Below are positions 18,010 through 28,120 of a stretch of DNA of 64,000 bases, piece by piece. Every line of letters starts with the position of its first letter. Within the stretch, counting starts at the first letter, position 1. The notes under the pieces are model-generated. The model was given only the letters and a program-made list of their open reading frames with translations, did not search any database and was not told where the DNA came from. Made by a program: the position numbers and the translations under genes. Source of the stretch: Chitinasiproducens palmae (lineage in GTDB: Bacteria > Pseudomonadota > Gammaproteobacteria > Burkholderiales > Burkholderiaceae); contig NZ_FNLO01000003.1 of NCBI RefSeq assembly GCF_900095735.1, forward strand, positions 310,001 through 374,000, read 5' to 3'.

Positions 18010-19179
18010 TCAGCCAAGCGTCATCGAGGCGCTCTGGCTGCCGGCATCCACGCCACGCGCGACCGGCGCGCCGTGATCGTCGAGCATGCCAGTCGCGCGG
18101 TGGGCGCTCTGCCGTTCGACGGCCGGTTCGATGCCGCCCTGGCTGTCGTCCTTCGCCTGCGCCTGCGCCAGCGCCGCCGGTGGCTTGGGCTGGGCTGGCT
18201 TTGCGTGCGCGACGATGGTACGCACGGCCGCGCCGCCGCGACGCGCCGCGACCCGCAGACGCTCGCGTTCAGCCAGCACCTTCGCGCCATAGCCGCCGTC
18301 GTCGGCCGTCGTCGAGCCGACGTAGCAGTTCAGACCGCCGGCCAGGCTGCCGCGGCGCGCGATGCAGTCACGCAGCACGACGGTGCCGACCTGCAGATTT
18401 GCAAACGGTTCGAGCGCTGCGTCGCTGCCGCCGAAGTGCGCGAACTTGTCCGAGTGAACCGTGGCCATCACCTGCATCAGACCCTGCGCGCCGACGCCGC
18501 TCTGAGCATAGGGATTGAAGCTCGATTCGACGGCCATCACCGCAAGCAGCAGCAACGGATCGATATCCAGATTCTTGCCGGTCGCGAATGCCGCGTCGAC
18601 CAGCCGACGGATCGGCGGCGAGGCAACGTGGTAGCGCGTGGCGATGTAGTCCACGACGCGCTCCTGCGCGCGCGAAGATCCCATCAAGCCCGCGTCGCCG
18701 CGGGCAGCGACGACCATCACGCCGCCACCGTCGGACGACGCCAGCTTCTCGTTCAGCGTGAAGGCGTCGCCGGCGCCGACCGGCGCGGCCACGCCGACCT
18801 GCGCCGCGGCCGCCAGCGCTGCCTTGCCGCCGGCGGCGAGGCTGGCGGACAGCGGCGCGACAGCCGCTTGCGGGTCGTCGCCATGCTCGGAGCCAGCGGC
18901 GTAGCCCGGTGCGACCTGAGCCAGCACGGCGCCAAGCGCCGCGTCACGCCAGGTCGGCTGCAGCCAGAGCGCGAGCGCCGCGGCGATCGCGCCCAGCCCG
19001 ACTGCGCTCGCGCAGTGATGTCCGAGCCGGGTGGTGTGCCGCAGCGTGCGTCGCAGCGTCGGTCCGACGCGTCGGGTCCGCACGCGTACCGCTTCAGCGT
19101 CGAATGCAGCCGACACCGCAGCCGGGACAGCGTCGTCGACACCGCACGCGTCGTCGGCCATCGTGACCGTATGAGTCAT
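18010..19179 (-). CDS. Soluble lytic murein transglycosylase (SLT domain), membrane-anchored
   Basis: Cleaves peptidoglycan glycan strands to anhydromuropeptides. It has 389 residues. One hydrophobic stretch near 58-73 follows a basic region and probably acts as an uncleaved anchor. The goose-lysozyme-like SLT domain spans about 175-310, with the catalytic glutamate E218 in AVMAVESSFNPYAQS and the AQGLMQVM motif near 231-238. The C-terminal 70 residues are Ala/Gln-rich and low-complexity. ATG 19179 has AGGGAG upstream. The longer frame to 19641 is not supported. The promoter should lie in the 680-base gap with ubiD. Confidence 0.88.
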   Translation of the reverse strand: MTHTVTMADDACGVDDAVPAAVSAAFDAEAVRVRTRRVGPTLRRTLRHTTRLGHHCASAVGLGAIAAALALWLQPTWRDAALGAVLAQVAPGYAAGSEHGDDPQAAVAPLSASLAAGGKAALAAAAQVGVAAPVGAGDAFTLNEKLASSDGGGVMVVAARGDAGLMGSSRAQERVVDYIATRYHVASPPIRRLVDAAFATGKNLDIDPLLLLAVMAVESSFNPYAQSGVGAQGLMQVMATVHSDKFAHFGGSDAALEPFANLQVGTVVLRDCIARRGSLAGGLNCYVGSTTADDGGYGAKVLAERERLRVAARRGGAAVRTIVAHAKPAQPKPPAALAQAQAKDDSQGGIEPAVERQSAHRATGMLDDHGAPVARGVDAGSQSASMTLG

Positions 19180-19860
19180 CGATCGTATCTCCCTCTTGGC
19201 GCAGGCGTCCGAAGACTGACGGAAACCGCCTGCATGCCGACGCCGTTCCGCAAGGACGGTGGCCGTCGGCGCCGCGCACGACATGCAATGTCGTGACCAC
19301 GGCAGGCGCGGACAACGCGGCGCATGCGTGCGCCACGCGTCCGGCTGGACGGAACGATCCGGCAGACTTAAGCATGCCGGGACGAAGCAGCGCGCCGTTT
19401 TCGTCGAACCCTCGCATGGGCGAGGGCCGGCGCGCGCCGTTGAAAGACAGGCCGTCTTGCGACCTGTGGAAGACCGCCGCGCATTGACGCGGTCGGATCG
19501 CGCCACCTGGGGCGGATAGGGCCACCGCATTGGGTGACCAACGGGTAACCAACGGGTAGCCGACGCGGCGATTGGCAGGGCTGGCCTAGCTCGTCCGATC
19601 GCAACGTTCCCGAATTTTAACAGCGCGACCCCTTCCGTCAACTCTGACTAGCCTAACACTGATTACGAAAATGTATTTGTCACCACTTTCATTCTCGGAA
19701 ACGCCCGTGTTTTCAAGGTTTGCGCCCAGAGGCCCGTGACAATCGTTACATCCGGGTACAATTTACGGTTCTGCCGCTCACGCCTGCGACGCGTCGGTCC
19801 GGGCCAGTCCACGGACCAGCCGGCCCGCTCCGGCACGCATGCGGCGCTATCCTGGAACAC
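19180..19860. other. Divergent intergenic region between lytic transglycosylase and ubiD
   Basis: 681 bases with no supported gene. It contains three 11-bp units (GGGTRACCAAC type) at 19532-19564, a comparatively AT-rich stretch at 19612-19690 and the ubiD promoter candidate at 19736-19762. Confidence 0.6.
19736..19762 (+). promoter_or_regulatory. Candidate ubiD promoter
   Basis: GTGACA at 19736-19741 and TACAAT at 19757-19762 with a 15-base spacer, about 100 bases before the ubiD ATG. The spacer is shorter than ideal. Confidence 0.4.
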
Positions 19861-21414
19861 ATGGCCTACAAGGACTTACGCGAGTTCGTCGCCCAGCTCG
19901 AAACACTCGGTGAGTTGCGCCGGGTGACCGAGCCGGTTTCGCCCCATTTGGAAATCACCGCGGTCTGCGACCGGGCGTTGCGGGCTGGCGGACCCGCCCT
20001 GTTGTTCGAGCAGCCGGGCCAGGGTCGCATGCCGGTGCTGGGCAATCTGTTCGGTACGACACGCCGCGTGGCGCTTGGCATGGGCGTCGATGCAGGCGGA
20101 AGCGACGATGCATTGCGTTCGCTGCGCGAGATAGGCACCTTGCTGTCGGTACTGAAGGAGCCGGAACCGCCGCGTGGCCTGAAGGACGCCGCTCGGCTGC
20201 TGAAGCTGGCGAAATCCGTGTGGGACATGTCGCCCCGCAAGGTGAGCGCGCCGCCCTGCCAGGAAATCGTCGTCGCAGGCGCCGACGTGGACCTTGGCGC
20301 GTTGCCGATCCAGCACTGCTGGCCCGGCGACGTGGCGCCGTTGCTGACCTGGGGCTTGACGATCACGCGGGGCCCGAACAAGCCACGGCAGAATCTTGGC
20401 ATCTATCGCCAGCAGGTCATCGGCCGCAACAAGCTGATCATGCGCTGGCTCGCGCATCGCGGCGGTGCCCTCGACTTTCGTGAATTCGCGGCCCGTCATC
20501 CGGGACAGCCGTATCCGGTGGCCGTTGCGCTGGGCGCGGATCCCGCCACCATGCTGGCCGCCGTCACCCCGGTTCCCGACACGCTGTCGGAATACCAGTT
20601 CGCCGGCTTGCTGCGCGGCGGCCGGACCGAACTTTCGCCCTGCCTGACGCCGGGGCTCGAACATCTGCAGGTGCCCGCGCGCGCCGAGATCATCCTCGAG
20701 GGCTTCATTCATCCGCGGCCGGACGCCGGCATGCCGGCCGGGGACGGACGGCGCGGACCGAGCGGCCCCACCGCTGCCTATGAGCATGCGGTCGAGGGAC
20801 CCTACGGCGACCACACCGGCTACTACAACGAGCAGGAGTGGTTCCCGGTGTTCACCGTCGAGCGCATCACGATGCGGCGCGATCCGATCTACCACTCGAC
20901 GTACACCGGCAAGCCACCCGACGAGCCGGCGATCCTCGGCGTCGCGCTCAACGAGGTGTTCATACCGCTGCTGCAGAAGCAGTTTCCCGAGATCACCGAC
21001 TTCTATCTGCCGCCCGAGGGCTGCAGCTATCGGATGGCCGTGGTACAGATGCGCAAGAGCTACGCCGGCCATGCGAAACGGGTGATGTTGGGCGTGTGGA
21101 GCTACCTGCGACAGTTCATGTATACGAAGTTCATCGTGGTGGTCGACGAGGACGTCGCGATCCGCGACTGGAAAGAAGTGATCTGGGCGATCACGACACG
21201 GGTGGACCCGGCGCGCGACACCGTGATGGTGGAGAACACGCCCATCGACTACCTCGACTTCGCATCGCCAGTGGCGGGGCTGGGCTCGAAGATGGGCATC
21301 GACGCGACCAACAAGTGGCCCGGCGAGACGCAGCGCGAATGGGGCGAGCCGATCGTCGGCGACCCGCAGGCCGAAGCGCGCGTGGCGGCACTGTGCACCC
21401 GACTGGGCTTCTGA
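19861..21414 (+). CDS. ubiD: UbiD-family 4-hydroxy-3-polyprenylbenzoate decarboxylase
   Basis: Prenylated-FMN-dependent decarboxylase of ubiquinone synthesis. It has 517 residues, the expected length. The family start [14 protein letters not shown], the nucleotide/metal region with [19 protein letters not shown] near 179-197 and the [12 protein letters not shown] segment near 311-322 are all present. The last includes the conserved glutamate at the active site. The cofactor-making partner ubiX is not in the window. The ATG at 19861 is the canonical start. The next gene begins 68 bases after its stop. Confidence 0.95.
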   Translation: MAYKDLREFVAQLETLGELRRVTEPVSPHLEITAVCDRALRAGGPALLFEQPGQGRMPVLGNLFGTTRRVALGMGVDAGGSDDALRSLREIGTLLSVLKEPEPPRGLKDAARLLKLAKSVWDMSPRKVSAPPCQEIVVAGADVDLGALPIQHCWPGDVAPLLTWGLTITRGPNKPRQNLGIYRQQVIGRNKLIMRWLAHRGGALDFREFAARHPGQPYPVAVALGADPATMLAAVTPVPDTLSEYQFAGLLRGGRTELSPCLTPGLEHLQVPARAEIILEGFIHPRPDAGMPAGDGRRGPSGPTAAYEHAVEGPYGDHTGYYNEQEWFPVFTVERITMRRDPIYHSTYTGKPPDEPAILGVALNEVFIPLLQKQFPEITDFYLPPEGCSYRMAVVQMRKSYAGHAKRVMLGVWSYLRQFMYTKFIVVVDEDVAIRDWKEVIWAITTRVDPARDTVMVENTPIDYLDFASPVAGLGSKMGIDATNKWPGETQREWGEPIVGDPQAEARVAALCTRLGF

Positions 21415-21482
21415 GCGCCGTCGGGCGCGCCGCCGGTCGGATGCAGCCGCCGTCACGCAGCCAGGGCGACCAGCGCGCCAGC

Positions 21483-23105
21483 ATGCGCTGGCTGGCCGCA
21501 AGCCGTGTCGCGGCACTATTGGCGGCGGCAACGCTGGCTGGCTGCGCGCAGACCGACGGTTCGATGCGGTCGACCGGCGCGCCGTCGCCGCATCGGACCC
21601 CGGCAAGCGGCCCGCGCGCCGCTGGCGCGTCCGTTCCGCTGAGCTTGTTTCCGCTCGACGACGTGCCGACCGCGGTGTCCGACGTGCTGCCCGAGAACGC
21701 ATCGGATCGCGACGCGCCGCTGGTGCCGCTCGATACGCAACTGCGCTGGCGCGACGCGCTCGTGGCGCGCTACGTCGGCACCGAGGCGGACGATGGCTCG
21801 CCATGGCTTGCCGAAACCGTCGAGCACGGCGGCGGAATGCTCGCCAGCGTCAGGCTGCGAGCCAAGGTCGCGCGCTACGGCAACGCCGGCAAGTCGGCGC
21901 GACGCATCGGCTACGGCGAGAACTTTCGGCCGCACGACCAGGCCTGGATCGAGCGCATCGCGGCCAATATGCGCATCGACGCGCTGGCCGCGGCGCGCGG
22001 CGCGCGCTTCGAGCCGGCGCGCCGCGCGATCACGGTGGACAACGCACCGCTGCGCGATCTGCCGACCGACGATCCGCACTTCTACGACTTCCAACTGCCC
22101 GGCGAGGGCTACCCGTTCGACAATCTGCAGGTCAGCGCATTGCGCCCCGCCACGCCGGTCTACCGGGTCAGCGAGAGCGCCGACCGGCAGTGGACCTACG
22201 TGCTTGCGCCGGAAGCCGAAGGCTGGGTCCACAGTACGACGCTCGCGGACGCCGATCCCGCGTTCGTGCGGCAGTGGCGCGCTGCACTGCGTGCGCGCCC
22301 CGCAGCGCCTCTGGCGGCGAGCGTCGCATTGAGCGACGAAGCCGGCCGCTTCCGTTTCGCGGCGCCGCTCGGCACCTTGCTGCCGATGCTCGCGGCGAGC
22401 TCCGGTGATGCGACCGCCACCGTGCTGCTGCCAGTCGCCGATGCCGACGGACGCGCGGTCGTGCGCCGCGCCCGGCTCGCCGCCGCGGACATCGCCGCCG
22501 TGCCCTGGCCCGCAACCCGCGCGCACTTCGCGAGATTGATCGGCACGCTCGCGGGCCGCCCATATGGCTGGGGCAACGCGAACGGCTACAACGACTGCTC
22601 GGCGGAACTGCGCAGCCTGCTGCTGCCGTTCGGCCTGTGGCTGCCCCGCCACTCGTCGGCGCAGGTCGATGCATTGCACGTCGTCGACCTGTCGCATGCC
22701 ACGCCAGCGGCGCGACTGGCGGCGCTGCGTCGCAACGGGCAAGCACTGCTGACGCTGATCGACATCGGCGGCCACGTGATGTTGTACCTCGGCGAAGCCG
22801 ACGACCATGGCGTGCGCACGCCCTTCGTGTACCAGAACGTATGGGGATTGGCGCCGGCGGACGGCAGCCGGCGCGCCGTGATCGGCATGGGCCTCGTATT
22901 TCCACTGCATCCGGACGTGCCGGGCCATCCGACGCTGCAGTCGCTTGCCGCCCGCAAGCGCTTCCGGCTCGGCCTGCTGGTCGCGCCGTCCGGGACGGCG
23001 CGGCCGAACGCCGCCGCGCCCCCTGCGGTCGGTGCGTCGCTCGATGCCGCGCAGGCGGACGATGCAGCCACCGGTCAGCCCGGCAACCCGGCGGAAGGTC
23101 ATTGA
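21483..23105 (+). CDS. SH3 plus NlpC/P60 (C40) peptidase lipoprotein
   Basis: Predicted envelope lipoprotein that hydrolyses peptidoglycan stem peptides. It has 540 residues. The signal peptide ends in the lipobox LAGC with the lipidated cysteine at 21. The middle region (about 160-340) resembles the paired SH3-like targeting domains of C40 peptidases. The catalytic domain begins near PYGWGNANGYNDCSAELRS. The nucleophile is C372 and a histidine is at 431 in GGHVMLYLG. ATG 21483 gives the cleanest lipoprotein signal. ATG 21441 would add 14 residues. It lies between ubiD and a histidine kinase with no obvious functional link. Confidence 0.85.
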   Translation: MRWLAASRVAALLAAATLAGCAQTDGSMRSTGAPSPHRTPASGPRAAGASVPLSLFPLDDVPTAVSDVLPENASDRDAPLVPLDTQLRWRDALVARYVGTEADDGSPWLAETVEHGGGMLASVRLRAKVARYGNAGKSARRIGYGENFRPHDQAWIERIAANMRIDALAAARGARFEPARRAITVDNAPLRDLPTDDPHFYDFQLPGEGYPFDNLQVSALRPATPVYRVSESADRQWTYVLAPEAEGWVHSTTLADADPAFVRQWRAALRARPAAPLAASVALSDEAGRFRFAAPLGTLLPMLAASSGDATATVLLPVADADGRAVVRRARLAAADIAAVPWPATRAHFARLIGTLAGRPYGWGNANGYNDCSAELRSLLLPFGLWLPRHSSAQVDALHVVDLSHATPAARLAALRRNGQALLTLIDIGGHVMLYLGEADDHGVRTPFVYQNVWGLAPADGSRRAVIGMGLVFPLHPDVPGHPTLQSLAARKRFRLGLLVAPSGTARPNAAAPPAVGASLDAAQADDAATGQPGNPAEGH

Positions 23106-23168
23106 GCGCGTGGCCGAGGGGATGCGGCAGCGATGCGGCGGCGCGACAGTGTGTCCTCGCGAAGCGGC

Positions 23169-23174
23169 TACAAT
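23169..23174 (+). promoter_or_regulatory. Possible -10 element for the histidine kinase
   Basis: TACAAT lies about 90 bases before the ATG. No clear -35 was seen. Confidence 0.3.
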
Positions 23175-23263
23175 GGCGCGCTGCGCGACGCCGGAAGGCG
23201 CTGCTATGCCGTGCGTCCGGTCGGTGACGGACCGGTCCACCGCCTAATTCGCCATCTGACGCC

Positions 23264-25897
23264 ATGGCCGCCCGTCTTTTCGATCTGATCGTACAGCAGA
23301 CCTCCGACCTGGCCGTCATCGCGACGGACACCGGCGGCACCGTGCTGGCGTGGAACCCCGGCGCGCACCGGGTGCTGGGATGGTATCCCGACGACGCGCT
23401 GCGGCGCTCGATCGAGATCGTCTTCGGAGCCGCCGAGGTGGCGCGGGTCTTCGACGTGTTGGGCAAGGCCGCGGCGCCGCAGGACCGGCGCATCGAGTGC
23501 TGGTGCCGGCGGCGCGACGGAGCGCGCTTCTGGGCCGCCGTCTCGGTCACCGCGCTGTTCGACGAAACCGGTCATGTCGGCTACGGCTGGACAATTCGCG
23601 ACCGCAGCGACGAACGGCGCGCTCGCGAAGCCCTGCGCGACGCCACCGAGCGTGTCGACCTCGCACTGAGCGCCGGCGCCGTGCTGGGTTCGTGGCTGTG
23701 GGATGTCGGATCCGACTGCCTGCGGATTGATCGGCGGCTCGGCGAACTGCTCGACGTCGATCCGGACGAGGCCGAGCTCGGCATTCCGATGGACGGCCTG
23801 GTCCGCGCGATCGAGCCGGAAGACCGGCGCGCCTTTTCCGACGGACTGGGTCAGGCACTCGAAGTCGGTGGCCCGTTCCGGCTGGCGTTCCGGCTGCGGA
23901 CCGGCGGCACGTTGCGTTGGATCGAGGCGGTTGGCCGCATCGACCGCGGCGAAGGCGCGGATGGCGCGCGGCGCGCGCGCGCGCCCGGCATCCTGCTCGA
24001 CGTAACCGCCACCCGGGAGCTGGAGCAGGAGTTGCGCGAAGCCGACCTCCGCTTCAAGCGTGCATTGGAGGCGGGCACGCCGGTCGGCACCTGGAGCTAC
24101 GATGTGGCGGCGCGCCGCCTGCGCGGCGATGCCCGTTTCGCGCGGATCTTCGGTCTGCCGGCGGACAGCCTGCGCGAGGGCCTGGCGCCGGAAGCGCTGG
24201 GCGGAGCGATGCCCGAGCGCCGGGCGATGGCCGACGCCCTGGCCCGTTACCTGGACCACCATGTCGAGGTCCAACTCACGCTGGACTGGTCAGACGACGG
24301 CGCGCACCGCTGGGTGCAGATCGCCAGCAACCGGGACCTGCAGGAAACCGCGAGCGAATTCGGCGGCACCGCCCTCGACATCAGCGAACTGAAGCGCGTC
24401 GAGACGTCATTGCTCGGCAAGACGCGAACGCTGGAGCAGCGCGTCAACGTCAGCGAAAGCCGGCTGCGCACGCTGTTCGACAATCTTGCCGATGCACTCT
24501 TCCTCGCCCGGGTCGAAGCGGACGGCGGCCTGCGCCTGCTGGCCGCCAACCCGGCCTGCGTCGCCTTCCTGTCGCGGCCCGTGGAAACCATCAGCGGCCA
24601 ACGCCTGGACAGCCTGCTTTCGCCCGCGCTGTACGAAACGACGCAACGACATGTCGCCGAGTGCCTCGCCACCGGCCGCCCGGTCAACTACGAGGTGGCC
24701 GGCGATTTCGGCGACGGCGAACGCATCGCCGACGCGGTCCTGATCCCGTTACCGGCCGAAGGGCCCGGCAACGAGGCAATGATGATCGGCAGCGTCCGCG
24801 ATGTCACCGCGCACCGCGTGCTGGAAGCGCAGCTCAGGCAGAGCCAGAAGATGGAGGCGGTCGGCCAGCTCACCGGGGGACTGGCGCATGACTTCAACAA
24901 CGTGCTTCAGTTGATCTCGGCCAATCTGCAGCTACTGCAGGTCGAAACCCGCGGCAACGCGATCGCGCAACGCCGGCTGGCCGCGGCGGAGGCGGCCGTG
25001 CGCCAGGGTGCTCGCACGGCGATGCAGCTGTTGACCTTCGCTCGCAAGCGAGCCCTGGAACCGACCACGATCGACCTGACGGAACTGATCGGCGCGATGG
25101 ACGATCTGCTGCGGCATGCGCTCGGCGCCAAGATTCAGGTCGAACTGGATCTGGCACCCGACGTCGGATTGCTGTGCGTCGATCGTTCCCAGTTGGAAAA
25201 CGCCCTGCTGAACCTGGCGATCAACGCCCGCGACGCGATGGACGGCGTTGGCCGCATCGTGCTACAGGCACGCAATCGGATCTTCCTCGCCGATGCACCG
25301 GAGCGGCCGGGCGAACTTCCTGCCGGCGACTATCTGGAGATTGCGCTGTCGGACAGCGGCGCCGGGATGTCACCGGCCGTCCTGAACCACGTCTTCGAAC
25401 CATTCTTCACGACCAAGCCCGACGGCCGCGGCACCGGGCTCGGCCTCAGCATGGTGTACGGCTTCGTGCGTCAGAGCGGCGGACATATCGCGATCGACAG
25501 CAAGGTTGGTGAAGGCACGACGGTGCGGCTCTATCTGCCGCTGGCAGCGCCGCGCGAGGACACGCCGGTGACCGGCGACGAGACGCTGCTGTTGACCGGT
25601 GGCGATGACGCGCTCCGCGCGGGCTTCGTGGCCAGCTTTGCCGCACTCGGTTATCGCGTATTGAAGGCGCCCGATGCCGCCAGCGCGCTGACCGTGCTGG
25701 GCAGTGGCCTGCCCGTGGCCCTGGTCCTGACGCTGGATGGACCGGACCGGGGTTTCGCGGCGGCGGCCAAGGCCACGCTCCCATCGCTGGCGGTGGTCGA
25801 GGCGTCGGCCGACGACCTGACGGACACCACGCTGCCGCGCCTGCGGCGCCGCGTACGCGACGCCCTGGACGCCCGGCGCACGCTCGACGCGCGGTAG
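23264..25897 (+). CDS. Multi-PAS hybrid-type sensor histidine kinase with degenerate receiver
   Basis: Predicted cytoplasmic sensor kinase, 877 residues, with no transmembrane segment. Four PAS-like units lie at about 1-115, 130-250, 262-378 and 398-520. The HisKA dimerisation domain follows, with the phosphoacceptor H542 in [11 protein letters not shown]. The HATPase domain has an N-box near 650-654 ([10 protein letters not shown]), a G1 box DSGAGM at 697-702 and a G2 box GRGTGLGL at 721-728. The final 100 residues have the outline of a receiver domain but lack the expected phosphoacceptor context; the nearest sequence reads [11 protein letters not shown]. No response regulator gene is adjacent, so it is an orphan. 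The signal is unknown. Confidence 0.88.
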   Translation: MAARLFDLIVQQTSDLAVIATDTGGTVLAWNPGAHRVLGWYPDDALRRSIEIVFGAAEVARVFDVLGKAAAPQDRRIECWCRRRDGARFWAAVSVTALFDETGHVGYGWTIRDRSDERRAREALRDATERVDLALSAGAVLGSWLWDVGSDCLRIDRRLGELLDVDPDEAELGIPMDGLVRAIEPEDRRAFSDGLGQALEVGGPFRLAFRLRTGGTLRWIEAVGRIDRGEGADGARRARAPGILLDVTATRELEQELREADLRFKRALEAGTPVGTWSYDVAARRLRGDARFARIFGLPADSLREGLAPEALGGAMPERRAMADALARYLDHHVEVQLTLDWSDDGAHRWVQIASNRDLQETASEFGGTALDISELKRVETSLLGKTRTLEQRVNVSESRLRTLFDNLADALFLARVEADGGLRLLAANPACVAFLSRPVETISGQRLDSLLSPALYETTQRHVAECLATGRPVNYEVAGDFGDGERIADAVLIPLPAEGPGNEAMMIGSVRDVTAHRVLEAQLRQSQKMEAVGQLTGGLAHDFNNVLQLISANLQLLQVETRGNAIAQRRLAAAEAAVRQGARTAMQLLTFARKRALEPTTIDLTELIGAMDDLLRHALGAKIQVELDLAPDVGLLCVDRSQLENALLNLAINARDAMDGVGRIVLQARNRIFLADAPERPGELPAGDYLEIALSDSGAGMSPAVLNHVFEPFFTTKPDGRGTGLGLSMVYGFVRQSGGHIAIDSKVGEGTTVRLYLPLAAPREDTPVTGDETLLLTGGDDALRAGFVASFAALGYRVLKAPDAASALTVLGSGLPVALVLTLDGPDRGFAAAAKATLPSLAVVEASADDLTDTTLPRLRRRVRDALDARRTLDAR

Positions 25898-26554
25898 TCC
25901 CCGCCGGCGGCCGCGCTGGCGACGCGGGCCGTTGCCACACGCCCGACGCGTTCAGCCCGGCCGTCGTGGCAAAAGGGTCACGCGCCGATCGCCTGGCCTT
26001 GCGTTGAAATGCGTCAGTCCGTTACGCCGCAGCCGCGGCGAGGACTGCGCGGCAAGATGCTTGCACTGCGCCATGGTGCCGCACCACCACGGACGCCGCC
26101 GCGCGCTGCCGCCGCGTTGCTGCGCCGCCGCATCGTGCCACGCCGCGCTCCAGGGGCGGCGTCTCGATGTTGCCGCGCGTGGCTTGCGATCCGCTTGGGC
26201 GCTGCTTACCTGCCGCTTGCCTGCCGTCTGCAGGACGTTGATGCAGCGTTCGCGCCGAGCGCTGCACGCGTGGTCGGCCGGGCCGACACGCGCCCGACAC
26301 ATGCCCGACACATGCCCGACACACACCTCCACTACAGTGCCGCACGACACAGTCACGGGTGACTGAGCGGGGCGGGTCGAGCGGTAAAGTTCGCTTACAA
26401 CTGCACGCAAATTCCGTCACTCGGCGAGGGTAAGATGCACCGCTAGATGTCGACCACCCGACGTTCACCACGCTGCTTCATGGCGCGGCGAATCGGTCGG
26501 CAGCCAACGCAAGGAATCACTGCATCCGTGCCCGACTCACGAACGGAGATTGTC
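25898..26554. other. Intergenic region, no supported gene
   Basis: 657 bases after the histidine kinase. Open frames on both strands look like low-complexity shadows. It includes an 11-bp repeat (CCCGACACATG, about three units at 26293-26325). No promoter could be assigned confidently. Confidence 0.55.
26293..26325. repeat. Three-unit 11-bp tandem repeat
   Basis: CCCGACACATG twice, then CCCGACACACA, in the gap before the small winged-helix-like gene. Confidence 0.8.
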
Positions 26555-26764
26555 ATGCCCCGACTACTGAGCCCCCATGAGATCGCTGCCCTGCTCCTGC
26601 TGCTGAATGCGCCGCTGCAGGTCTCGGCCGCCACGCCCGACATGTTCGCGCTGCAGGACGACAAGCTGGTCGAGATCGTCCGCACCGAACCGGCCGAAGC
26701 GCGACTCACCGTGCGTGGGGAAGCCGTGCTGCGCCGGCTCGGCATCGCTCGCACGCCGACCTGA
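26555..26764 (+). CDS. Small conserved hypothetical protein, winged-helix-like
   Basis: 69 residues starting MPRLLSPHEIAALLLLL. It resembles a small Burkholderia family remembered as starting MPRLLSPHE, with a C-terminal RLTVRGEAVLRRL segment like the wing and last helix of an HTH fold. The ATG at 26555 has GGAG eight bases upstream and is preferred over the longer frame from 26447. It is too short for confident function. A DNA-binding or protein-binding role is inference. Confidence 0.65.
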   Translation: MPRLLSPHEIAALLLLLNAPLQVSAATPDMFALQDDKLVEIVRTEPAEARLTVRGEAVLRRLGIARTPT

Positions 26765-27232
26765 GGCCGAGCCGCAGACGGCGTTGCGCCGCCTCGACCG
26801 TCGAGTCGATCGAATTCGTCTTGTCGTCCGTCAGGCCGATCGCGCCCCGCCGCTCACTGCCTGTCTTACGACCCGCTTCGTCCCTCGCTGCTTCTCATTG
26901 CTGCTTCTCATTGCTGCTTCTCATTGCTGCTTCCGCGCGGCCGCCGCTGCTGACGGTTAGCGCGTCACGCGCGCCCGCCTGACTTGCAAGCCAGGGCCTG
27001 TCGGCCGGGGCACAGTTGTTTCCGCCGCGTTGCCCCGCTCTCTCGATGTTCCCGGACACCGATCGGGACGACCGGGCCGTCCTAACGCCGCTGCCGTGCA
27101 TGTGTCGTTTTTACGAAGCGACCACGCAGATTTTTCAAGGATTTGACTGCACCTCAGGCGGAGCTTGGCGGCGCGCGCGGCATAAGCATTGCTGCACATT
27201 CGGTCCGACCCGTTCAACCGAGGAGTGCAGAC
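26765..27232. other. Intergenic region with a 13-bp repeat
   Basis: 468 bases without a supported gene. It contains the array at 26888-26933. The Shine-Dalgarno AGGAG of the next small gene lies at its end. Confidence 0.55.
26888..26933. repeat. 13-bp tandem repeat, 3.5 units
   Basis: Exact copies of CTGCTTCTCATTG at 26888, 26901 and 26914, followed by a partial fourth unit. Confidence 0.9.
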
Positions 27233-27421
27233 ATGCCCGATTCCAAACGCCCTGCTGGTCCGGCCCGCCCGCTTTCCGAACGTCTCGATCGCGCTGCGAT
27301 TCGTGATGCCATGCAGGAAGACCTGCGCACCACTCGCGGCGAGGAGGCTGAAATCGACCGCCAGGGTGCCAATGCCACGCAATCCGCACAGACTTCGGCA
27401 GATTCCCTCAAACAACGGTGA
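27233..27421 (+). CDS. Small hydrophilic hypothetical protein
   Basis: 62 residues, strongly charged, no membrane segment or cysteine. It starts MPDSKRPAGPARPLSERLDR. AGGAG eight bases before the ATG supports translation. The sequence after residue 15 is predicted helical (SERLDRAAIRDAMQEDLR). Another small gene follows after 12 bases, so the two probably form an operon. No family was recognised. Confidence 0.55.
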   Translation: MPDSKRPAGPARPLSERLDRAAIRDAMQEDLRTTRGEEAEIDRQGANATQSAQTSADSLKQR

Positions 27422-27433
27422 GTTGAGACGGCA

Positions 27434-27754
27434 ATGAGCGACACTTCCCAGAAAGTCACCGGGCAGGCGGCACAGGCCGACCTTCCGGGTGATGAAAACG
27501 ACGCGCGCACGGCCAATCCGAGCAGCGCGGGCAGTTCCAGCAGCTCCGGCGGCCCTGCCAGCGCGGCAAGTCCAGGCAGCGCGCCCGACCAGTCGATTGC
27601 GGAGGGCGGCGCTTCGTCGCCGTCCACCGACGACAGTCGGCGCGGTATCGACAAACCGGGCGGTACCGCGGGCGACAGCGGCACCGCGCCGTCCACCCAG
27701 CCTGCAGGCCAGAGAGGCACGCCCGATCCCACCGCGGTCGGCGAAGACGGCTGA
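27434..27754 (+). CDS. Ser/Gly/Ala-rich disordered hypothetical protein
   Basis: 106 residues, dominated by Ser, Gly, Ala, Pro and Asp, with no hydrophobic core, so probably intrinsically disordered. The start MSDTSQKVTGQAAQ follows a weak GAGA. It is transcribed with the preceding 62-residue protein. Such compositions occur in stress-linked proteins, but no function can be assigned. Confidence 0.5.
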   Translation: MSDTSQKVTGQAAQADLPGDENDARTANPSSAGSSSSSGGPASAASPGSAPDQSIAEGGASSPSTDDSRRGIDKPGGTAGDSGTAPSTQPAGQRGTPDPTAVGEDG

Positions 27755-28120
27755 TGGCCGTCGCGCGGCAGGCAGGGCAGTGCCGCCTGCGTGCCGCGCC
27801 CGCCCGGCTTTCTTAGGGGCGGCCGGCGGCATCGGTTCAATGGTCGCTTTGCAAGCCCCTGGTGACCGAGCGCGCGGCGGATCCAATTGCGCAAGCGCGT
27901 TTTCTGCAGCGTCCAGACACCGACGCAGGCGTACGGGCGCAAGCCGGTGGCAGCCGACGTCCTTTACAAGCGACAACGGCGCCCGACCGCGCAAGCTGCG
28001 CGGTATCGAACGCCGTTTCGAGTGGCCATGCATCAGGTCGTCTGATCGGCTGGCCCACGTGGACGGGATGGGCGCCAGCCTAGTCGGCTCGCGCGCGAGT
28101 CCGGCCAGCCCCCGACAGTC
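27755..28120. other. Convergent intergenic region, nothing recognised
   Basis: 366 bases between the small-gene pair and the leftward SDR gene. No convincing terminator, repeat or gene was seen. Confidence 0.5.
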
